Made by a program: the position numbers and the translations under genes. Positions 1 through 8,210 of a stretch of 64,000 nucleotides of DNA are shown here, one piece after another. The DNA lies in contig JBFXDS010000003.1 in assembly GCA_050180895.1 (NCBI GenBank), positions 515,004 through 579,003 of the forward strand, written 5' to 3'. The notes under the pieces are model-generated. The model worked only from the letters and a program-made list of their open reading frames with translations. It was not told where the DNA came from and ran no database searches. The stretch's first letter is position 1. The number at the start of each line of letters is the position of its first letter. This DNA comes from JBGPEQ01 sp050180895 (GTDB lineage Bacteria; Pseudomonadota; Alphaproteobacteria; Dongiales; Dongiaceae).

Positions 1-2
1 TC

Positions 3-341
3 GCCGAGATCGTCGCCGGCGAACGCCGTCTCGACGATCTCGCGGGCCCCGTCCGCATCGCCGAGATGAGCGGCCAGACCTTCGTCGATCTCGGCATTGC
101 CGGCGTCGTCCTGTTGACGGCGCTGCTCTCGGTGAACATCGGACTCGTCAACCTGCTGCCGATTCCCGTGCTCGACGGCGGCCATCTGGTCTTCCTCGGC
201 ATCGAGGCGGTACGCCGCCGGCCGCTCAGCCCGCGCGTGCTGCGGTTTTGCTCCATGGGCGGCCTGCTCGCCATCCTCGTCATCTTCGTATTCGTCACCG
301 GCCACGATCTGGCGCGGCTCGACCTCTTCCGCTTCGACTGA
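3..341 (+). CDS. rseP: RIP metalloprotease RseP, C-terminal part
   Basis: This is the C-terminal 112 residues of an inner-membrane site-2 protease, open at the left window edge. RseP cleaves membrane-bound anti-sigma factors and remnant signal peptides. The visible part starts with the end of the periplasmic region (GPVRIAEMSGQ), then a membrane segment. It continues with the third catalytic motif NLLPIPVLDGGHL, whose Asp is a zinc ligand in this family, and ends with a last hydrophobic helix. The HExxH motif must lie upstream, outside the window. The frame is fixed by this motif order; the first in-frame ATG at 66 is internal and not a start. Confidence 0.93.
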   Translation, partial: AEIVAGERRLDDLAGPVRIAEMSGQTFVDLGIAGVVLLTALLSVNIGLVNLLPIPVLDGGHLVFLGIEAVRRRPLSPRVLRFCSMGGLLAILVIFVFVTGHDLARLDLFRFD

Positions 342-440
342 GATCCGGACGACGTCCGCGGCCCCACGGGTTCCGGTTGCATTCGCGCCGGACCCGACCC
401 ACATTAGCCGTGACGATAGTCGCGGTTCGCGCTGGTCATT

Positions 441-788
441 ATGGCAAAGACATTTTTCACAGCCGCCCTCGTCGCGGCGGGCTTGGCGGGCTGCTCGCTG
501 TTCTCGGAGTCGACGCCGAAGGATTGGACGCGGGCCTCGGGCAATCCGGATCAAACGTCGGCCGATCTCAGCGCCTGCCGGCAGCAGGCCAACGCCGTCA
601 TCAAGCGGGATGCCGATATCGACAGCGACATCGCCGCCGCCCGCTCGGACCCGACCGATCGCACCGAATCCCTCGTTCTCCCCGGCGTCAACCAGTTCGA
701 GCGCGAGCAGCGCTACGACCGCATCGTCAACGACTGCATGCGCCAGCGCGGTTACGTCCTGCCGGAAAAGAAGTCGCTCTTCGAATAG
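441..788 (+). CDS. small hypothetical lipoprotein
   Basis: A 115-residue protein of unknown function. The N-terminus is a lipoprotein signal: Lys3, a hydrophobic stretch, and a lipobox ending LAGC with Cys18 as the lipidation site. The mature part is hydrophilic and has two further cysteines, in LSACRQQ and NDCMRQRGY. That pattern recurs in small proteobacterial envelope lipoproteins ending in MxxRGY. It follows rseP by about 100 bases and precedes the CinA-like gene by 5 bases, so co-transcription with the latter is likely. I cannot assign a role. Confidence 0.75.
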   Translation: MAKTFFTAALVAAGLAGCSLFSESTPKDWTRASGNPDQTSADLSACRQQANAVIKRDADIDSDIAAARSDPTDRTESLVLPGVNQFEREQRYDRIVNDCMRQRGYVLPEKKSLFE

Positions 789-793
789 CCGCG

Positions 794-1558
794 ATGGGGG
801 AGCCGCGCATCGTCACCGCTGCGGTGCTGATCATCGGCAACGAGATCCTGTCCGGCCGCACGCGCGATGTGAACCTGGCCTACCTGGCGGCCGGATTGAC
901 GACGCTCGGCATCCGCCTGCGCGAGGCGCGCGTCGTCGCCGACCTGGAGGCCGATATCGTCCGCGCCGTCAATGAATGCCGTGCCCGCTACGACTACGTC
1001 TTCACCACCGGCGGGATCGGCCCGACGCATGACGACATCACCGCCGAATGCATCGCCAAGGCCTTCGGCCTGAAGCTCATCCGCAACCCGGAGGCGGTGG
1101 CCCGTCTGGAGCCGCACTATGCGCCGGGCATGCTGAACGAGGCGCGGCTGCGCATGGCCAACACGCCGGAGGGCGCGATCCTCATTGACAATCCCGTCAG
1201 CGCCGCGCCCGGCTTCCAGATCGGCAACGTCTTCGTCCTCGCCGGCGTGCCCGCGATCATGCAGGCGATGTTCGATGGGCTGAAATCGCGGCTGGTCGGC
1301 GGCGCGCCCGTGCTGTCGCGCACCGTCAGCGCCTTCGTCGGCGAGGGCACGATCGCCGCCGGCCTGGGCGCGCTGCAGAAGCGCTACGCCGATCTCGACA
1401 TCGGCAGCTACCCCTTCTATCGGCAGGGCCGGTACGGCGCCAGCTTCGTGCTGCGCGGCACCGAGCCCGCGCGCATCGAGGGCGCCGCCGCCGAGCTGCG
1501 CACGCTCATCGTCTCTCTCGGCGCCGATCCGATCGAGGGCGAGCCGGCGGCGCAGTAG
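794..1558 (+). CDS. CinA-like molybdopterin-binding (MoCF) domain protein
   Basis: A 254-residue protein made almost entirely of a MoaB/MogA-type molybdopterin-binding fold. Motifs seen are GNEILSGRTRDVN near the N-terminus and FTTGGIGPTHDDIT around residues 70-85, both typical of the CinA N-terminal domain. The C-terminal NMN-deamidase domain of full CinA is absent, as in the short alphaproteobacterial 'competence/damage-inducible protein A' family. The ATG at 794 is preferred because it follows the lipoprotein stop by 5 bases and the homologous region begins there; the open frame extends much further upstream without homology. The substrate is not known from sequence. Confidence 0.88.
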   Translation: MGEPRIVTAAVLIIGNEILSGRTRDVNLAYLAAGLTTLGIRLREARVVADLEADIVRAVNECRARYDYVFTTGGIGPTHDDITAECIAKAFGLKLIRNPEAVARLEPHYAPGMLNEARLRMANTPEGAILIDNPVSAAPGFQIGNVFVLAGVPAIMQAMFDGLKSRLVGGAPVLSRTVSAFVGEGTIAAGLGALQKRYADLDIGSYPFYRQGRYGASFVLRGTEPARIEGAAAELRTLIVSLGADPIEGEPAAQ

Positions 1559-1561
1559 CGT

Positions 1562-2719
1562 CTATTCGGCGCCGTCGCGCAGTCGCAGCAGCCGATAGGC
1601 CGCCTGCCACAAGGTCAGGATGTCCCGCCAGTCGCCGGGCTCGAGGTCGGCATGCGCCAGCCGGCCGACGACGTAGAGGTGAGCCCGTCCCGGCGGCAGG
1701 GCGGCGCCCAGTTGCAGGCTCTCGCTGACCGGGATGATCCGGTCGTCCCGTCCGTGGATGAGGAGGACGTTGCGCGGTGCAGCCGCGAGGTCGCGGCCCC
1801 TGACATCGAGCGCCCTGAGGTTGCGGCGCAGCGCCTCGGGCAGGCCGGCCATGAGCGCTTGCGCCCGGTCTGGGTCCCGGTTGGCGAGCAGCGCATGCAC
1901 CGCGCGGCCTTCCGGCCCCAGCAGCGTGACGAGGTCGGCGATGTCGGCGTTGTCGTCGACCAGCCGTCGGCCGGCCATCGCGCGTAGGGTGACGCGATCG
2001 CGCAGGTCCATGATCGCGCCGGAATTGGCGCTGACGAACAGCCACTTGCCGATGTCGTTGGGCGTACCCTTGGTCCAGGCGCCGCCGTCGCCGTCGCGGT
2101 GGAAGCCGGTGGTGAAATAAGTGACGACGGCCTCGACGTCGTAGTAGCCGCCGATGCCGACCATGAAGTCGACCTTGTCGCGCAGCGCCGGCTCCAGTGT
2201 CGCCAGCAGCGCCGGCCCGACGGCGTAGGAGATGGCGGCGATGCCGATGGGCCGTGGCGCCTCGGTCGCCGGGAGGAGATCGTTCCGCGCGCGGTCGAGG
2301 TAGGCGAGGGCGTCGGCGATCTGCCGGATGTTCTCTGCGCTCACCCGCTGCGCGCGCAGGCTGGCGATGTCCGGCACCAGCACGGCGAAGCGGGCGCGTG
2401 CCAGGATCACCGCGAGATCGACCAGCCGGCGGTCATCCTTGCCGTCGGGCGCCAGCCCCGGCACCAGCAGCAGCGCCGCGCGCGGCGCCTCGTCGGTGGC
2501 GTAGAGATCGGCGGCGTAGCTGCGGTCCTCGACGGCAAATCGGATCGTCCGCCGCAGCGCCGCCGCATCCTCCGGCGCAATGCCGGCGGCGGCGCTGTTG
2601 GTGCCCAGCGCGCCCAGCAGCCGGGCGCTCTCGATCGTGCGGCCGCCCGGGCCGCTCGCCAGCGCCAGGCCGGCGCCGGCCGCAAGCAATAGGAGGATGA
2701 TAGGGAACCGCTTTGACAT
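1562..2719 (-). CDS. exported alpha/beta hydrolase
   Basis: A 385-residue protein with an N-terminal signal or anchor (basic start, then about 18 hydrophobic residues). An alpha/beta-hydrolase fold follows. Visible elements are the strand-turn LLLVPGLAPDG near residue 88, a nucleophile elbow AISYA with Ser164, and a C-terminal HGRDDRIIP loop carrying the acid. A late GRLAHADLEP supplies the probable catalytic His. The elbow is A-x-S-x-A rather than G-x-S-x-G. The substrate cannot be read from sequence. It converges with the CinA-like gene with only 3 bases between stops. Confidence 0.8.
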   Translation of the reverse strand: MSKRFPIILLLLAAGAGLALASGPGGRTIESARLLGALGTNSAAAGIAPEDAAALRRTIRFAVEDRSYAADLYATDEAPRAALLLVPGLAPDGKDDRRLVDLAVILARARFAVLVPDIASLRAQRVSAENIRQIADALAYLDRARNDLLPATEAPRPIGIAAISYAVGPALLATLEPALRDKVDFMVGIGGYYDVEAVVTYFTTGFHRDGDGGAWTKGTPNDIGKWLFVSANSGAIMDLRDRVTLRAMAGRRLVDDNADIADLVTLLGPEGRAVHALLANRDPDRAQALMAGLPEALRRNLRALDVRGRDLAAAPRNVLLIHGRDDRIIPVSESLQLGAALPPGRAHLYVVGRLAHADLEPGDWRDILTLWQAAYRLLRLRDGAE

Positions 2720-2850
2720 CCGCAGGAATCCACTCCGCGGATGTCGCAGCCAATCATGGTGAAAATGTGGGGTTGTTGCGTCTGAGGCGGCGGCCCATGG
2801 CGCTGGGGTTGAACCCCGGCACCACCGCGTCTAGCCTCGAACCGCGCCCG

Positions 2851-2939
2851 GCCCGCTTGGCGGAACAGGCAGACGCACGGGACTTAAAATCCCGAGGCCC
2901 GCAAGGGCCGTGCCGGTTCGAGTCCGGCAGCGGGCACCA
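2851..2939 (+). tRNA. tRNA-Leu (anticodon UAA)
   Basis: Full cloverleaf with a long variable arm, as expected for leucine tRNA. The acceptor stem pairs GCCCGCT (2851-2857) with AGCGGGC (2929-2935), followed by an A discriminator and an encoded CCA (2937-2939). The anticodon stem CGGGA/TCCCG encloses the loop CTTAAAA, with anticodon TAA at 2885-2887. The T-arm GGTTCGAGTCC is present. It would read UUA and, by wobble, UUG codons, which are rare in this GC-rich genome. Confidence 0.97.
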
Positions 2940-2951
2940 TGATCCCCTGCT

Positions 2952-2985
2952 GGGCCGGCTGCCAACATTAGGCTGCCGCCGGCCC
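2952..2985 (+). terminator. possible terminator hairpin after tRNA-Leu
   Basis: An 8-bp inverted repeat GGGCCGGC/GCCGGCCC encloses an 18-base loop that can pair further (GCC with GGC). Only a short TT follows, so intrinsic termination is weak at best. Its position 13 bases past the tRNA fits a role in ending that transcript. Confidence 0.4.
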
Positions 2986-3000
2986 TTCCGTGTGCGGCAC

Positions 3001-3186
3001 TCATTTGCGGCCGCGCTCGGCGGCCTTCGGGTCTTCCGACATTTCGCGTGCGGTCTGATCGCGACCATGGTCGTGGCTGTCGCCGCGGCCCATGTCGCGC
3101 GCGATCTGATCGCGGCCGTGCTGGGGCCGCTTGCGCGTGTCTTCTGGCTGGAGCTGTCGTTGTCCTTTCCGAGGAGTCTGTTGCAT
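3001..3186 (-). CDS. small hydrophilic hypothetical protein
   Basis: A 61-residue, highly charged protein (Arg, Asp, Gln, His-rich) with no signal peptide or membrane segment. Its ATG at 3186 has a strong ribosome site, GGAGG, 6 bases upstream, which is why I choose it over a longer open frame. Codon third positions are mixed at the start and GC-rich at the end. Near the end the sequence reads REMSEDPKAAERGRK. It is probably a real small gene with no recognised family. It lies divergent from the DUF4142 gene. Confidence 0.45.
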   Translation of the reverse strand: MQQTPRKGQRQLQPEDTRKRPQHGRDQIARDMGRGDSHDHGRDQTAREMSEDPKAAERGRK

Positions 3187-3347
3187 GCGGTCCTCCGTGA
3201 GCCGATGGAGCCGACCCTTCCTATCGTTCAATGAATCCGCGGCGTCGGCGTTCCCTGCCTCGTTGGTCCCGGCGGTCGGAACTAGCTCCGGTGCCGAAGG
3301 TTGATCGACGACATCGCCATCCCGCGAATTCACGAGGAGGACGCCAC

Positions 3348-4031
3348 ATGCGAATCACGATGACAGCCGCGGGGCTGCTCGCCGCTCTCACCGCCGCGCC
3401 CACGATGGCCGTCGCACAGGAGGCGCCGGGCACGACCGCCGCCCAACCCGCCGCCGTGGGGCTCGATGCCGCCGACATGGAGTTTTTCCGCGGCGCGCTC
3501 GGCGGCGGCAAGGCGGAAGTCGCGCTCGGAGAGCTTGCATCGGAGAAAGCGGACAGCCCCGACGTCCGGCAATACGGCCAGCGACTGGCCCAAGATCATG
3601 CCGGTGCGAACGAGAAGCTCCTGGAGATCGCGCGGCAGAAGCAACTCGACGAGCCGGCGGACCTGCCGCCGGATGCGAAGCAGCTCATCGAGCGGCTGTC
3701 CAGCCTCTCCGGTCCGGAGTTCGACCGCCAGTACATCATGGAGATGGTCTCCGGTCACGAGACGACCATCGCCTCCTTCGAGCAGCAGGCGGAAGGCGGA
3801 CAGGACGCGGATCTGAAGAGCTTCGCGGCGGAGGCATTGCCCACGCTGCGCGGCCATCTCGATCAGGCCCGGACCATCCAGGCCTCGCTGCAGAACATCG
3901 CCGGCGCGCCGCAGGGGGAGTCGCCGGGAACCACCGGCGAGGCGGCGGAGGGCGCCGGTCTCGAAGCCGGGACGCAGCCCGGCGCCGGCTCGGATCAGCA
4001 GCCGGCGGACACGCAGACCGACCCCGAATAG
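3348..4031 (+). CDS. DUF4142 domain-containing exported protein
   Basis: A 227-residue protein. A signal peptide (MRITMTAAGLLAALTAAP...AVAQ) is followed by a ferritin-like helical DUF4142 domain at about residues 45-185. Family features seen are DAADMEFFRGALGGGKAEV, a repeated pattern of long helices, and HETTIASFEQQA. The last 45 residues are a low-complexity Gly/Glu/Thr/Pro tail. The start at 3348 has AGGAGG 8 bases upstream. DUF4142 proteins are periplasmic and often stress-associated; no enzymatic activity is known. It appears monocistronic. Confidence 0.85.
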   Translation: MRITMTAAGLLAALTAAPTMAVAQEAPGTTAAQPAAVGLDAADMEFFRGALGGGKAEVALGELASEKADSPDVRQYGQRLAQDHAGANEKLLEIARQKQLDEPADLPPDAKQLIERLSSLSGPEFDRQYIMEMVSGHETTIASFEQQAEGGQDADLKSFAAEALPTLRGHLDQARTIQASLQNIAGAPQGESPGTTGEAAEGAGLEAGTQPGAGSDQQPADTQTDPE

Positions 4032-4149
4032 CGTCCGACTCTGACGCTACCCGCCCGCGACAGCCTGGCCGTCGTCGTGGGCGAAGCCGTTTGCTAGCTG
4101 GTCCTATTCTGGTCTTGTCATGGACTATGAGTGATCCTAGGCTGCGCGA

Positions 4150-4938
4150 ATGGCATGGAATCGCCCGGCGGGATCGCTGGCGCTGGCGGAGGCGCAGCCG
4201 CTCTATGCGCGTCTGATGCGCGAGCTGAGCGCGGAGATCGCGCAAGGGTCGGTGCGGCCGGGCGACCGCCTGCCGGGGGAGCGGGATCTCTGCAAGCACT
4301 TCCGGGTCAGCCGCGTCACCGTCCGCCGGGCGCTCGGCGAGCTGCGTGATCGCGGCCTGATCGAGCCGGACGGCACGCGCGGCTGGTTCATCACCTCGAT
4401 CGCGCTGGGCGAGCCGAACGCGCTCATGAGCTTCAGCGAAATGGCCCGGAGCCGCGGTCTCCGGCCGAGCTCGCGGGTCCTGAAATCCGAGGCCCGGCCG
4501 GCGACGATCGACGAGGCGGAGGCCCTGCGCATCGCGCCGGGAACGGCGCTCTTTGATCTCGAGCGGGTGCGCCTGCTCGACGATGTCTCGGTCGCGCTCG
4601 AGCGCAGTCGCCTGCCGCTGCCGATCGCCCCCTCCCTGCCCAAAGCGAACCTGGCCGGCGGCTCGCTCTACGAGGCGTTGCGGCGCGACGGCGTCGTGCC
4701 GGCGAGCGCCGACTATGTGCTGCAGGCGATCGCGGCCGAGCCGCGGCAGGCAGCCTTGCTTGAGGTGGAACCGGCGGCGCCCTTGCTGATGGCCACGGCG
4801 ACCTCGTTCGACATGAAGGGCAAGCCGATCGAGCTCAGCTGCAGCGTCTTCCGCGGCGACCGCTACCGCTTCCGAACCACCCTGCACCGCGCGGAGGCGG
4901 GGACAGGCGCCGTGCGTCCTTCGACAAGCTCAGGATGA
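4150..4938 (+). CDS. GntR-family transcriptional regulator (UTRA domain)
   Basis: A 262-residue regulator. A winged helix-turn-helix occupies residues 18-85 (LPGERDLCKHFRVSRVTVRRAL), followed by a UTRA effector-binding domain to about residue 250. UTRA domains bind small sugar-, phosphonate- or amino-acid-like ligands. It is first in a same-strand block with the kinase, dehydrogenase, aldolase, SDR and transporter, so it probably senses the substrate or an intermediate. The last dozen residues (VRPSTSSG) and the stop codon are supplied by the left arm of an inserted 80-base inverted repeat, so the original C-terminus has been replaced. Confidence 0.9.
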   Translation: MAWNRPAGSLALAEAQPLYARLMRELSAEIAQGSVRPGDRLPGERDLCKHFRVSRVTVRRALGELRDRGLIEPDGTRGWFITSIALGEPNALMSFSEMARSRGLRPSSRVLKSEARPATIDEAEALRIAPGTALFDLERVRLLDDVSVALERSRLPLPIAPSLPKANLAGGSLYEALRRDGVVPASADYVLQAIAAEPRQAALLEVEPAAPLLMATATSFDMKGKPIELSCSVFRGDRYRFRTTLHRAEAGTGAVRPSTSSG

Positions 4939-4994
4939 GGGTTTTTCTTTGCGCCACGACGATTGCCCCTCATCCTGAGCTTGTCGAAGGACGC
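4914..4994. repeat. 80-base inverted repeat, copy 1
   Basis: Two complementary arms of about 28 bases (core CCTTCGACAAGCTCAGGATG and its reverse complement) flank a 25-base centre. The left arm overlaps the GntR gene's 3' end and supplies its stop codon. Other copies lie at 20877, 38409, 60789 and 63945. Confidence 0.9.
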
Positions 4995-5056
4995 AGGATG
5001 GTCATGCAAGCCGGGGACGTGTGCATGCGCAAGCGCACGAACGGGAGGAGTCGCGG

Positions 5057-6466
5057 GTGACGGTCGCGGTGCTGGGGATCGATCTGGGCATGAGCGGCGC
5101 GCGCGCCGCGGTGATCGATGGCGCCGGCAAGCTGCTCGGCCGCGGCCGTGCCAGGCACCCCGCGTCTGGTCAGGTCGACGACCGGATCGAGCGCGACCCG
5201 ATGGATTGGATCGGCGAGGTCTTTGCCGCGGCTCGCGCTGCGCTTGCCGATGCCGGCCGGCCGCGTGTCGAAGCCATCGGTATCGGCGCGCTCGGTCCGT
5301 GTCCGGTCCTGCTCGATGCGGACCTCGAACCCGTCGGTCCGGCCCCGCTGTTCTCCATCGACAGCCGCGCGCAGCCGCAGCGGCGGCGCCTGATCGACAG
5401 CCTCGGCCTGGCCGACGACGATGTCGGCCAGGACCATGTCGTCCCGCGGCTCCTGTGGATGCAGGAGAACGAGCCGGCGCGTTTCGGTCGCGCCGTGCGA
5501 GTCGTCGATGCCGCGGGATTCGTGGTCGCGCGGCTCACCGGTCGCGCGGCGATAGACCCGATTACCGCGCGCGATCATCGGCTGCCCGATCTGGAGTCTC
5601 CGGTGCCGCTCCCGGAGATACTGCCTGCCGACCGCATCGCCGGCGGCTTGGTGCCCGACGCGGCGGCGCAGCTCGGCCTGTCTGCGGGAACGCCGGTGAC
5701 CGTGGGCACCTATGACAGCTATGTCGATATTGCCGGCGCCGGCGTTGCCACGTCCGGTGATGCCTGCATGCTCCTGGGCACGACGCTGATCCTCGGCCGC
5801 GTGACCGCGGAGCGCCACGCCGCGGCCGGGCTGCGCGCCACGCCGCATCTCGGCGAGGGATGGTTCTTCGGCGGCTGGACGTCCGCCGCCGGCACGGTGC
5901 TGAACTGGGCGCGCGACGTCTTCGGCGAAGCGGCGGAAGCGGCGGCGCGCGATCTGGCGCCCGGGGCGGGCGGCCTCGTCGCGCTGCCTTATCTCGCCGG
6001 AGAGCGGGCGCCGATCTGGGATCCGTTCGCGCGCGGCGCGGCCCTCGGGCTGACGCTCGGCACGTCGAAGCCCGAGCTCTACCGCGCGATGCTCGATGCC
6101 GTCGTGCTGTCCGGGCTCGATCTCGCGACGCGTCTGGGCGAGGTCGCCGGCCTTCCGGATTGTTGGCGCGCAGGCGGCGGCGGCACCCGCCATCCCGCCT
6201 GGGCGCAGGCGATGTGCGATGCCCTCGGCCGTCCGGTCGAGATCGTCGCCCATGCCGGCGAGGCGGTGCCGCCCGCACTGCTGGCGCTGCGGGCGCTCGG
6301 CCGCGGCGCCGAGCCGCAGATCGCGCGCACCTTGCTGCCGGATGCCGGCCGCCACGCGCGCTATGGCCGGCTCTATCCGATCTATCGCGATCTCTATCCG
6401 CGGCTCGCCGACGCCATGCATGCGCTCGGGCGCTTCGCGGAGGAAACGGCAAAGGAGGACTCTTGA
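5057..6466 (+). CDS. FGGY-family carbohydrate kinase
   Basis: A 469-residue sugar kinase of the xylulokinase/glycerol-kinase superfamily. The phosphate-binding loop LGIDLGMSGARAAVID is at residues 6-21. A central catalytic region (NAxPQRRR-like, DSRAQPQRRRLID) and the C-terminal family signature GGGGTRHPAWAQAM follow. I choose GTG 5057 because GGGAGGAG lies 6 bases upstream and homology starts there; the ATG 36 bases earlier has no ribosome site. Within the block it would phosphorylate a ketose made by one of the two dehydrogenases and feed the aldolase. The substrate is unknown. The stop overlaps the next gene's possible TTG start. Confidence 0.9.
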   Translation: MTVAVLGIDLGMSGARAAVIDGAGKLLGRGRARHPASGQVDDRIERDPMDWIGEVFAAARAALADAGRPRVEAIGIGALGPCPVLLDADLEPVGPAPLFSIDSRAQPQRRRLIDSLGLADDDVGQDHVVPRLLWMQENEPARFGRAVRVVDAAGFVVARLTGRAAIDPITARDHRLPDLESPVPLPEILPADRIAGGLVPDAAAQLGLSAGTPVTVGTYDSYVDIAGAGVATSGDACMLLGTTLILGRVTAERHAAAGLRATPHLGEGWFFGGWTSAAGTVLNWARDVFGEAAEAAARDLAPGAGGLVALPYLAGERAPIWDPFARGAALGLTLGTSKPELYRAMLDAVVLSGLDLATRLGEVAGLPDCWRAGGGGTRHPAWAQAMCDALGRPVEIVAHAGEAVPPALLALRALGRGAEPQIARTLLPDAGRHARYGRLYPIYRDLYPRLADAMHALGRFAEETAKEDS

Positions 6467-7455
6467 CGTCAGGAAGCATGCGCGCCGCGCGGCTGCACGG
6501 CATCCGCGATCTGCGCGTGGACTCGATCCCGGTGCCGTCGCCCGCGCCGGGGCAGCTGCTGGTGCGGATCGAAGCCTGCGGCGTCTGCGCGACCGACGCC
6601 CGCAAGTACGAGATCGGCGTGAACGACGGCGAGTACCCGTTCAATCCCGGCCATGAATGGGTCGGCCGCATCGCCGCCGTCGGCGACGGCGCGAATGGCT
6701 GGCGCGTCGGCGAGCGGATCTACGGCGACACCTATGGCGGCTACGCCGACTACGCCGTCATCCCCGCCGATGCCATTCCCTGGTCGCGCGGGCCCGTGCG
6801 TCTGCCGGAGTCGCTGCCGCTGGAGCGTGCGGTCTTCCTCGAACCGCTTGCCGATTGCCTGCATGCCGTGCATGACCAGGCGCGGCTCGAAGCCGGCCAG
6901 CGCGCGCTGGTGCTGGCCGCCGGCTCCATGGGCCTCAAGATCATCGCGGAAGCGGCGCGCATCGGCGTCCGCGTGCTGGTCGTCGAGCCGATCGAGCAGC
7001 GCCGCCGCGTCGCGCAAGACTTCGGCGCCGAGGAGACGGTCGGCATCGAGGATTGGCCGGCCGCCGTCAAGCGCTGGTCGGGCGGCGTGGGCGTCGACGC
7101 CGTGCTGCTCACCGTCGGCGATCCCGGCCTGGTGCAGCCGAGCATCGCCGCCTGCCGGCCGGGCGGCCGCGTCGTCCTGTTCGCCGGCTTCGGCGACCGG
7201 CGGGAGGCGACGCTCGATGTCAACATGATCCACTATCGGGAGATCGCCGTGGTCGGCAGCGAATGGGTGGGGACGCCGCCCAACCAGCGCCGCGAGCGCT
7301 ACGACCAGGCGCTGGAGCTGCTGGTCGGCGACGCCTTGCCGGTCGACCGGCTGGTCACGGCGCGCTGCGGCTTCGACGATCTCGAGGAGGCCCTGACCCG
7401 CCGGCAGCGGTTCCAGGGCTTCAAGACCATGTTCGTGCCGGGAGAGCGTGCATGA
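6463..7455 (+). CDS. zinc-dependent alcohol/polyol dehydrogenase (MDR family)
   Basis: A medium-chain dehydrogenase of about 330 residues. The GroES-like domain carries the catalytic zinc residues in EACGVCATDA and NPGHEWVGRI, with FLEPLADCLHAV further on. A Rossmann domain follows with LAAGSMGLK. The four-cysteine structural zinc loop of classical ADHs is missing, which resembles sorbitol- and threonine-type subfamilies with reduced lobes. The start is uncertain: TTG 6463 has AGGAGG 4 bases upstream and overlaps the kinase stop; ATG 6478 is next but has a poor site. It probably oxidises a polyol to the ketose used by the kinase. Confidence 0.87.
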   Translation: MTSGSMRAARLHGIRDLRVDSIPVPSPAPGQLLVRIEACGVCATDARKYEIGVNDGEYPFNPGHEWVGRIAAVGDGANGWRVGERIYGDTYGGYADYAVIPADAIPWSRGPVRLPESLPLERAVFLEPLADCLHAVHDQARLEAGQRALVLAAGSMGLKIIAEAARIGVRVLVVEPIEQRRRVAQDFGAEETVGIEDWPAAVKRWSGGVGVDAVLLTVGDPGLVQPSIAACRPGGRVVLFAGFGDRREATLDVNMIHYREIAVVGSEWVGTPPNQRRERYDQALELLVGDALPVDRLVTARCGFDDLEEALTRRQRFQGFKTMFVPGERA

Positions 7456-8210
7456 GCGGCAAGGGAGTCTTGCGCAGTGACGGCCGCGCCGTGATCGTGG
7501 CCATCGACCATCCGCTGTATTCCTGGCCGTGCCGGGGCCTGGAGAATCGGCGCGCGTTGATCCGCACCGTCGCCGAGGCCGGCGCCGACGGAATCATCGC
7601 CTCCTACGGCACGATCCGCGATCTGCGCGAAACGTTCGGCGCGGCCGCGCCGATCCTGAAGCTCGACCTCACCACCGTGACACTCGGCTCGTCCTACGCG
7701 ATCACGGAATATGTCCCGGCCTGGAGCGTCGAGGACGCGCTGCGGCTCGGCGTCCAGACCGTGCTGACCTATGTCCAGCTCGGCGCGAGCTTCGAGCTGG
7801 AAGCGCTGCGCGTCGCCGGGCAGCTCGCCGCCGCTTGCGACCGGCACGGACTGGCCTATCTGTGCGAGATCATGCCGGTCGAGAGCGAGCGGTTTCCCGA
7901 TGCCGCGGCGCCGGACGCCATCGCCGCCGCCTGCCGCACCGGCGCCGAGCTCGGCGCGCACCTCATCAAGACGACCATGCCGGTCCCGCCCGAGGCCGTC
8001 GCCGAAGCGGTCGGCTGCGGCGTGCCGGTGATCCTCGCCGGCGGCGCCATCGCCGACGACCGGGCGCAGCTCCTGCGCCAGGTCGGCACGGCCCTCGCGC
8101 ACGGCGCGGCGGGCGTCGCCTTCGGCCGCAATGTCTGGGGCGTGGCGGATCCGGCGGATATGGTGCGCAGCCTCTGCGAAACGGTCCATGGGAGGTCGGC
8201 GAAAGCATGA
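7452..8210 (+). CDS. class I aldolase of the DeoC/LacD/LsrF type
   Basis: A 252-residue TIM-barrel aldolase. Features are AIDHPLYSW near the N-terminus, the presumptive Schiff-base Lys173 in HLIKTTMP, and phosphate-binding loops VILAGGA and GVAFGRNVWG near the end. This arrangement is that of the DeoC/LacD/LsrF/YihT family, which cleaves ketose phosphates, often giving dihydroxyacetone phosphate. Its ATG overlaps the dehydrogenase stop (ATGA), which implies translational coupling. Placed after a kinase and dehydrogenase, it would cleave the phosphorylated ketose. Confidence 0.85.
   Translation: MSGKGVLRSDGRAVIVAIDHPLYSWPCRGLENRRALIRTVAEAGADGIIASYGTIRDLRETFGAAAPILKLDLTTVTLGSSYAITEYVPAWSVEDALRLGVQTVLTYVQLGASFELEALRVAGQLAAACDRHGLAYLCEIMPVESERFPDAAAPDAIAAACRTGAELGAHLIKTTMPVPPEAVAEAVGCGVPVILAGGAIADDRAQLLRQVGTALAHGAAGVAFGRNVWGVADPADMVRSLCETVHGRSAKA

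Noticed and set aside
3231..3347. An N-terminal extension of the DUF4142 protein
   Set aside because: The upstream residues are Arg-rich and precede a normal signal peptide that has its own ribosome site.
4970..6421. A 483-residue minus-strand frame opposite the FGGY kinase
   Set aside because: It mirrors the kinase gene, is Arg/Ala/Gly-rich and has no motif; a shadow frame.
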